A stretch of 7,258 nucleotides of DNA, taken from positions 1 to 7,258 of the forward strand of contig JAGPGR010000086.1 in assembly GCA_018055865.1 (NCBI GenBank). The letters run 5' to 3'. This stretch comes from Paludibacteraceae bacterium (GTDB lineage Bacteria > Bacteroidota > Bacteroidia > Bacteroidales > Paludibacteraceae). Below are positions 6,160 through 7,258 of this stretch, one piece after another (positions within the stretch are counted from its first letter, which is position 1; every line of letters starts with the position of its first letter). The notes beneath the pieces are model-generated. The model had not been told where the DNA came from. It did not search any database and saw nothing but the letters and a program-made list of their open reading frames with translations. Made by a program: the position numbers and the translations under genes.

Positions 6160-7258
6160 TCACCTTGTCCCCGTTTTTATTATCTTAAACACTTCATCTG
6201 CAATTCTGTCAGCTGAATTTTTCTGCGCAAGTAAAACGATATTCGCAGCTAGTTTTTCCAGTTCCTTGTTGTTGCTTATCAGTTCCAGCGCTTTCGGAAT
6301 CAGGTTTTCTGCAGCATCTGCATCCCGAATCATGATAGCCGCGTTTCTATGGACCAATGCCAGTGCGTTTTTGGTTTGATGATCTTCTGCCACATTGGGC
6401 GAAGGTACCAGGATTACTGGTTTTTCGAGCAGGCAAAGTTCTGAAATAGAACTGGCGCCGGCTCTCGAAATTACCAGATCGGCAACGGCGTAAGCGTAAT
6501 CCATTCTCGAAACAAAATCCGTTACAATCAATTCCTTGCTTTCATACTTTTCGGCATCTGAATGCGCTTTTTCGATGTAGAATTTTCCCGTTTGCCAGAT
6601 AATCTGAATGCCGCTTTTCACAATTTCATCCAGTTTGACAGTTACGCTTTGGTTGATAGTTCGTGCACCCAAACTACCTCCTACGATAAGCAATGTTTTT
6701 TTTGCCGGGTCCAAACCGAAGAATTCATACGCTTGCGGTGCTTTGGGCTCAACTGTGAAAAGATCCTGTCGAACCGGGTTTCCGGTCAGTATGATTTTTT
6801 CTTTCGGAAAGAATTTCTCCATACCTTCGTAAGCCACACAGATTTTTGATGCTTTCGCAGCCAGCATTTTGTTGGTTACACCGGCGTACGAATTTTGTTC
6901 CTGAAGCAGCGTAGGTACACCCTGCCCGGATGCAGCTTTCAGTGTGGGTGCGCTGGCGTATCCGCCTACTCCGATGGCTATATCCGGATGAAAATTGCGT
7001 ATAATTTTCCGGGCTTTCAGAATGCTTTTTTGTAAATCAATCAGAACCCGTATGTTTTTTAACATGTTTTTTCTGTCAAATCCCCGCACCGGTAGCCCCT
7101 CGATAGGATAACCTGCCAGAGGAACCCGATCCATTTCCATGCGGCCAATAGCTCCCACAAAAAGAATGTCTGCCTGCGAATCTCTGGCTTTGATGGCATT
7201 CGCAATGCTTATGGCCGGGAAAATATGTCCGCCTGTGCCGCCGCCACTGATTATATAC
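6160..7258 (-). CDS. murG: Undecaprenyldiphospho-muramoylpentapeptide beta-N-acetylglucosaminyltransferase, 5' end cut by the window
   Basis: MurG transfers GlcNAc from UDP-GlcNAc to lipid I, producing lipid II at the cytoplasmic face of the membrane. The reading frame stays open to the right edge and gives 365 visible residues, beginning YIISGGGTGGHIFPA, the family's first glycine-rich loop with its conserved His. Only the initiator and a few residues should be missing. Numbering from the edge, further landmarks are GVGGYAS (96-102), QEQNSYAG (120-127), the second glycine-rich loop GGSLGARTINQ (193-203), the GT-B donor motif SRAGASSISE (264-273) with the conserved Glu, and AEDHQTKNA (290-298). 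A GTG at 7158 could be mistaken for a start, but it falls after the essential N-terminal loop and would remove it. The gene lies directly upstream of murC with a 34 bp gap and a TGA stop. Upstream neighbours would be expected to be ftsW and murD, outside the window. Confidence 0.97.
   Translation of the reverse strand, partial: YIISGGGTGGHIFPAISIANAIKARDSQADILFVGAIGRMEMDRVPLAGYPIEGLPVRGFDRKNMLKNIRVLIDLQKSILKARKIIRNFHPDIAIGVGGYASAPTLKAASGQGVPTLLQEQNSYAGVTNKMLAAKASKICVAYEGMEKFFPKEKIILTGNPVRQDLFTVEPKAPQAYEFFGLDPAKKTLLIVGGSLGARTINQSVTVKLDEIVKSGIQIIWQTGKFYIEKAHSDAEKYESKELIVTDFVSRMDYAYAVADLVISRAGASSISELCLLEKPVILVPSPNVAEDHQTKNALALVHRNAAIMIRDADAAENLIPKALELISNNKELEKLAANIVLLAQKNSADRIADEVFKIIKTGTR

Noticed and set aside
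7156..7158. GTG as the start of murG
   Set aside because: The upstream frame is open to the window edge and encodes the essential GGGTGGH loop, so the true start is beyond the edge.
1..7258. CRISPR array, insertion sequence, tRNA or an undescribed defence or mobile system
   Set aside because: No spaced repeats, transposase motifs or terminal inverted repeats are visible, and nearly all sequence is accounted for by core genes.

Overview
The window holds the distal end of a Bacteroidota-type division and cell wall (dcw) cluster on the minus strand, followed by a convergent TetR-family regulator gene on the plus strand. The organism is most likely a member of Bacteroidales. The reasons are: the order murG-murC-ftsQ-ftsA-ftsZ with neither ddlB nor murB between murC and ftsQ; a GatB/YqeY-domain gene directly after ftsZ; a short FtsQ; FtsZ and FtsA sequences of Bacteroidota character; near absence of Shine-Dalgarno sequences with A/T-rich leaders; and a plausible TTTG/TAnnTTTG promoter in front of tetR. 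Genus cannot be assigned from this evidence.

Layout from left to right. Positions 1-119 are an A/T-rich non-coding leader with a candidate promoter. A tetR gene occupies 120-713 (+). A strong hairpin at 732-765 separates it from the convergent minus-strand genes. These are, from the left and therefore last to first in transcription order, yqeY (798-1253), ftsZ (1271-2602), ftsA (2636-3919), ftsQ (3994-4731), murC (4728-6125) and murG (6160 to the right edge, missing only its first few codons). Gaps inside the minus-strand series are 17, 33, 74, -4 and 34 bp, which fits a single operon whose promoter lies beyond the right edge.

The genes form one pathway. MurG makes lipid II at the inner face of the membrane. 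MurC adds the first amino acid (L-alanine) to UDP-MurNAc, earlier in the same precursor pathway. FtsZ forms the cytokinetic ring, FtsA ties it to the membrane, and FtsQ is the bitopic scaffold that links the ring to septal peptidoglycan synthesis. YqeY is a small conserved protein with a domain shared with the GatB subunit of the tRNA amidotransferase; its link to division is positional only. The TetR regulator has its own promoter and no visible target.

I found no mobile element, CRISPR array, tRNA or rRNA, and no sign of an undescribed system. This is an ordinary core region. The points most worth a second look are the degenerate phosphate-2 loop of FtsA, the four extracytoplasmic cysteines of FtsQ, and the shared hairpin between the convergent tetR and yqeY.
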